NCBI GenBank assembly: GCA_034096865.1
Contig: JAWQFJ010001188.1
Location: forward strand, 1 to 64,000
Direction: 5' to 3'
Source of the DNA: Theodoxus fluviatilis
Lineage: Eukaryota > Mollusca > Gastropoda > Cycloneritida > Neritidae
Length of the DNA: 64,000 bases
Numbering within the stretch: the first letter of the stretch is position 1; every line of letters begins with the position of its first letter. This document shows positions 21,290-64,000 of the stretch, piece by piece. Made by a program: the position numbers and the translations under genes. The notes under the pieces were generated by a model. That model worked only from the letters and a program-made list of their open reading frames with translations. It made no database searches and was not told the DNA's origin.

Positions 21290-23242
21290 ATGTTGGTGTA
21301 GAGGGCCAGCAAGTTTGGCAAAGCCGTTGACAAACCGCCTGTAATAGCTTGCAAGTCCCAGAAATGCCCGGGCGTCCTTTACAGTCTTGGGAGTAGGCCA
21401 CTCGGAGACTGCTTTCACTTTTGAGTCCGACGTTGCAATTCCCTGGTCGGAGATGGTGTAGCCCAGGAATTCAACGCTGGTCCTCACAAAGTTGCACTTC
21501 TTAGGGTTCAGCTTCAACCCCACCTCCCGAAGGCGGTCAAACACCATTTGCAGACGTTGGAGGTGTTCGTCGAAATTCCGGCTGTAAACCAGCAAATCGT
21601 CCAGATAGATCAGGAGTTTTTGGAACACCATATCATTCATGGTACTGTTCATCAGCCTCTGAAATGTAGCGGGACTTGTGGATAGGCCCATTGGCATTCG
21701 CAAATATTCAAACAGTCCAAAGGGGGTACAAAAAGCCGTCTTCTCGCGATCGCCAGGTGCCATAGCGACTTGATGGTAACCGCTCGCCAGATCAAGTGTT
21801 GAAAACAGCCGTGCTCCACCTAAGGCATCCAGCGAGTCGTCAATGCGGGGTAGGGGGTATGCGTCCGGAATGGTCTTCTCATTCAACCTTCGATAGTCCA
21901 CGCAAAGGCGGATGGAGTTGTCCTTCTTCCGTACGACGACTATAGGAGAGGCGTAGGGACTCGAACTATTTTGGATTATCTTCTGGTCAAGAAGTTTCTG
22001 GAGGTGTTTCTTCACTTCATCCAACTGGGAGGGTGGAATTCTGCGAAACGCTGACGCAACTGGACGTTGGTCGCGGAGGTTGATGTGGTGTTGAACCCTC
22101 TCCGTATAACCCAGGTCCTCGTTGTCGTGATAAAACATGTCGGCGTTCTTGATTACCAGGTCCTTCAACCGTCGTCGTTCGCTTGGGGTGCATTCAGTGG
22201 CATCGAGGTCGACTGGACAGGTAGGCTTTTTCACTGCTGTGGTGTGGATCTCCACCCGGTTACAGCGTACTGAGATCTTGGCGTCAGACACCACCTCCTC
22301 TTCAAAATCCTGCAGCACTCCTACTCTTGTACGTGGGTGTAGGGTACAGTCTTCATCAGTGATGTTCATTACCTGCACCCAAAAGCTGTTCCCTACTACT
22401 CTGCTAATAGTGCTCAGCATTATCAGTCCACTTGGACCGCCAGTAGCAAGTGGCTCTACTAGCATATCTTTCTCAGGGTCTGATCTTCGACGGCTTCCTC
22501 CCCCTGTCACTCTTACGCTAGAGATGGCCCTTGCTGGGATGTTCACAGCCGACTTGCCCGCAACCTTGGCGAACCCCTGGACTGCCTTTTCGGGCTTCGG
22601 ATGCGGACAAATCCCTAGCTCGGAGAGACTGTTCATGCCTAAAATAATGTCACACTGCTCTTCAATGGGCAACCCACTTCGGACCAAAATGCCTCGCTGT
22701 CTAGCTACTTTCCCCTGGGCCTCCACATCTGCCTCAAAATAACCTAAGTACGGCACTTCACACCCATTTGCCGCAGTTATTCTAAGGAAACCTGCACTAA
22801 CAAGTTCAGCTTCACTAAAATATTGTCTATAGGCCCTCTCCGACAGCATGGTGACCTGCGATCCTGTATCAATGAGAGCTATCAACTTCTTACCCCCAAT
22901 GACACAATTACACAGGGGACTTGGTCCCAGCAGCCTCTCCATCGGGTCCCCAAACAGGCTCCCAGCAGGCTGACCCTCGTCTACTGGTCCATCCCGTTTC
23001 CCGCGTTGGTGCAGTGACGCCCGATGTGTCCTGGCCGCTGACACTTGACGCAAATGGGTCTGCCGGTCTTGGTGAAGGTGGCGCCCGACGGTGGCTGCGA
23101 TGGTCGTGGTGGTTGCGGCCGACTGCTGTTCTCCAGCATCTGCACTCGGTGGCCCAGGCTCCTTACCTCCTTCTCCACCCTTTCCATCACCTCCTGCAGC
23201 TTGGCCATTTGTGCCCCCAGTGCATCCTGCCGACGACGCCAT
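21290..23242 (-). CDS. Ty3/gypsy protease-reverse transcriptase ORF
   Basis: One open frame of about 650 residues. The retropepsin active site LIDTGSQVTMLSE lies near residue 125. A linker with ILGMNSL follows, then RT with CVDYRRLNEKT, the YLDD catalytic box and LNPKKCNF, up to FLGLASYYRRFV. The frame is open throughout, so the insertion is young. The last dozen residues after the Gly-Pro-Leu-His are non-homologous. The frame is offset by −1 relative to the nucleocapsid frame, as in many gag-pol pairs. Confidence 0.88.
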
Positions 23243-23247
23243 TTTTC
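22981..23247 (-). CDS. Nucleocapsid-like frame with CCHC knuckle, truncated gag
   Basis: This reads KWRRRQDALGAQMAKLQEVM, a short coiled coil (VEKEVRSLGHRVQMLE) and a zinc knuckle CVKCQRPGHIGRHC, then stops. Matrix and capsid are absent: the frame starts directly at the LTR border without its own ATG. It is probably what is left of gag after a deletion. Confidence 0.75.
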   Translation of the reverse strand, partial: EKWRRRQDALGAQMAKLQEVMERVEKEVRSLGHRVQMLENSSRPQPPRPSQPPSGATFTKTGRPICVKCQRPGHIGRHCTNAGNGMDQ

Positions 23248-23820
23248 TGTGACCGGATGGCCCACAGAAAAAGAGGAGAAGGAGACGAAATCATGGTATT
23301 CAAAGATTCAATCCATTCTCTTTACTCTCAAATTCATAAATTCACCTCAGGACCGCTTCCACACACCAGGGTGTTCCGGCTTACTAACCTCTCACTCTCG
23401 GATCAGAATTCCTCCTTTTACGTGTTGCCTACGTCCTCCATCCTGTTGGTAACTGGGAATTCGTGAACAACGGGAAATCTGTTGCCATCACTGTTTCTGC
23501 AGACCCAGGACTACCACACTGGCAACACAACAGTCCTGTGAAGCACTGGGCGAAGTCTGCGAATGATTCCTGATGGAATCGGGTCTGTCTCTCACTGGTA
23601 TAATCGTTCGTCCATCCAACTCCCTCAGTCTCCGTTTCTTTCTCCCCGTCACCACCTGACGTCGCACCACTGATGACGTAACTGAACCTTCTTCTTCTCG
23701 TACACCATCACACTTGGATGTTAGAGTCAAGGATGAAATGGGCTGTCTTCTGGAGAGATTCCACCCCACCCGTACTACCAAAAAGGAAACAATAACTATA
23801 TAACAATAATAAAAAAACCA
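23248..23820 (-). repeat. 5' LTR of the minus-strand Ty3/gypsy element
   Basis: Homologous to 2425-2944. The inner end is CACA at 23248 followed by a TGG a few bases on, where a primer-binding site would lie. The outer end is near 23820 (TGG in sense, degenerate TG). It contains a segment of about 70 bp that is missing from the other LTR. Confidence 0.8.
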
Positions 23821-24215
23821 CCTGTGGGGGTCACAGGAGGACAAACGATGAGGAGAGCACTTGACAGAAGAGGAGGAGAGACAGATGTTGGTAAGGACGA
23901 AGTGGACGTCGTTGGACAATGACGAGGACGGTAAGGACTAGGATAACTGGAACACGGAAGGCAAAGTCGAGGAGGGCACGAACTAGGAGGATATGGACGA
24001 GGGCAAGGGTGAAAAAGATAAGACGGACGAGGAAGACAAAAACGAAGAAGGGTGGGGGGGAAAACGACGACGGCGCTACTTATTAGGACGGCATAAATAA
24101 CGTTTCCCATTTTTGCAAGAATGGCCAATGCACCTTACGTCAAAATTGGCACATGGAATGAAATGCAGGGTGGGTAGGAGAAGTTTGCTTAGGACTGGTA
24201 CAGGAGAGGGCTCAC
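23821..24215 (-). other. Intron or flank, pyrimidine-rich on minus strand
   Basis: The strand asymmetry (purine-rich +) leaves open but low-complexity frames. No exon is supported. Confidence 0.4.
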
Positions 24216-24488
24216 CTTTGCAGTGGACGGCTCGAGAAACTTTTTGGGTAGACGTGGAACTTTAGATTGCTGCCCTTCAGGTCTTCTACCATACGCCGAA
24301 TCAGTGAGCGTTTCTCGAGCTGGCTCATCCTCGTCTGAGTCAATCTCAGGTCCGCTGCAGTCTGAATCTTTTCGAATATTTACCATTCCCACATCGACGT
24401 AGTACTCATCATCAATGTCACTACTGCCTTCCCTCTGTGATGCCACCGGTGGTGGGCTTTTAAATCCAATTCTCCTATGGTTCAGCAT
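24216..24488 (-). CDS. Coding exon with start codon, unknown protein
   Basis: ATG at 24488 opens MLNHRRIGFKSPPP, followed by an acidic stretch (DIDDEYYVDVG, EIDSDEDEPARETLTDSAYG) and a basic tail ending FLEPSTAK at a GTGAGC donor (phase 0). A TTTCAG acceptor 13 bp before the ATG suggests a separate 5' UTR exon. The exon is 91 codons long and hydrophilic, and looks disordered. It is head to head with GCN2. The next exon is not identified; the exons at 21001-21156 do not match its phase. Confidence 0.6.
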
Positions 24489-24517
24489 CGTGCGTTCTTT
24501 ACTGAAACTTTGAGGGA

Positions 24518-24544
24518 GGGGGGGGGGGGGGGGGGGGGGGGGGG
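24518..24544. repeat. Poly(G) run of 27
   Basis: On the minus strand it is a C run about 15 nt before the TTTCAG acceptor of the exon at 24216-24488. On + it could form a G-quadruplex. Confidence 0.9.
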
Positions 24545-24599
24545 CAGAAATAAATGAGTACGAAAAAGTACAAAATACTAGTTTCAAATACGGCAAAAC

Positions 24600-25042
24600 T
24601 CACAACAATATGTGATCTTTTCCATGTAGATCACTCAGCCATCAAAATATCAATGCACGATGAAACGCTTCAAGATGCACATTCGAAGAGAAACGGCGCG
24701 GAGGATGTTTTTGCAGTGCAAGGGAGATAACTACGCAGTTTCCTCAGCAGGATTGCGCGGAGAGTACCACAACGTGGCGGCGACGACCACTTGTTTATAA
24801 ATACGGAACGTCCACGCTGAAAGGATCAAAGTATGTGCGTTCTTACGAGTCAAAAGAAGGGGTTGAAGTTGCCGTCGACAGTATTACAGCAATATACACG
24901 CCCAAGAAGAACGTTCTCTCTTTAACCTGTACTCGGCATTTGCTGCATGTGTTTTGTTTCCTCCATTTTCGGAATCAAGTCGCAAGTGTCTTGGACTTGG
25001 AGTGGCTAACTTCGCTAAGTGCAACAACTTTAGTTTATCGTG
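24600..25042. promoter_or_regulatory. Putative bidirectional promoter and GCN2 5' leader
   Basis: GC content rises near 24690-24790. A TATAAATA lies at 24796-24803, roughly 30 bp before the first upstream ATG. Upstream ATGs at 24833 and about 24945 open short frames before the GCN2 start. The minus-strand exon starts 555 bp away in the other direction. Confidence 0.45.
24833..24925 (+). other. Upstream ORF, 30 codons plus stop
   Basis: ATG at 24833 and TAA at 24923-24925, in a different frame from GCN2. It counts as a uORF only if transcription starts before it. A second short ATG frame begins near 24945 and ends near 25010. Confidence 0.4.
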
Positions 25043-63934
<38,892 letters not shown>

Positions 63935-64000
63935 GTAAATATGCTTTCTTTCTTTGAATGGACAGTTGTGTTTATGTATCAGGTGGTGATGTATTAAATA

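Larger units (their letters stand above)
21290..23820 (-). mobile_element. Ty3/gypsy element, 5' LTR to RT, truncated
   Basis: Read on the minus strand it has a 5' LTR, a short nucleocapsid-like frame, protease and RT. It then stops abruptly after FVNGFAKLAGPLH near 21290, with no RNase H, integrase or 3' LTR. It lies in the same orientation as, and apparently between exons of, the minus-strand gene. RT is almost identical to that of the element at 1-2944. Confidence 0.92.

Overview
This is animal nuclear DNA: large introns with GT/AG splice sites, no operons or bacterial signals, and a very high load of transposons and simple repeats. The GCN2 sequence and the mix of Ty3/gypsy, BEL/Pao, LINE, hAT and TIR elements suggest a lophotrochozoan, most likely a marine mollusc. 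That assignment is inference, because no species marker is present.

Layout. Positions 1-9000 are a graveyard of retroelements on the + strand: a Ty3/gypsy element with its 3' LTR (1-2944), a tandem repeat (2945-3310), an unexplained GC-richer block (3311-4600), a LINE with its middle missing (4740-5863), a BEL/Pao remnant (5865-7145) and a second, more decayed Ty3 pol remnant (7425-8994) split by a foldback TIR element with a 6-bp target duplication. Positions 9000-12500 are intergenic with repeats. Between 12527 and 24488, exons on the minus strand keep splice phase with one another and encode an unnamed RRM-domain protein plus upstream exons that may be the same gene. A second, nearly identical Ty3 element (21290-23820) lies in that stretch in the same orientation.

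From 25043 to the end of the window, the + strand carries the eIF2-alpha kinase GCN2 (EIF2AK4). I could follow 30 coding exons that keep phase (3966 nt, 1322 codons): RWD domain, charged linker, pseudokinase, active-type kinase and most of the HisRS-like domain. The end of the HisRS-like region and the ribosome-binding C-terminus lie beyond the window. GCN2 and the minus-strand exon at 24216-24488 are head to head and may share a roughly 550-bp promoter interval. GCN2 has upstream ATGs in its presumed 5' leader.

The most unusual structures are these. (1) A 3.6-kb minisatellite fills most of GCN2 intron 20; each of its roughly 158 23-bp units contains a near-ideal 3' splice site in the sense orientation. 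(2) Six copies of a dispersed ~850-bp element are packed with TCAAGGTCA / AGGTCAAGGTCA nuclear-receptor half-sites. (3) Decayed partial duplicates of GCN2 exon 9 and exon 25 sit downstream of the real exons. (4) A complete hAT-type element with perfect 15-bp ends carries an intact 61-residue BED-like zinc finger ORF inside intron 22. (5) A SINE-like family of about 190 bp with ATCC/ATTC tails and clear target-site duplications is present in about nine copies.
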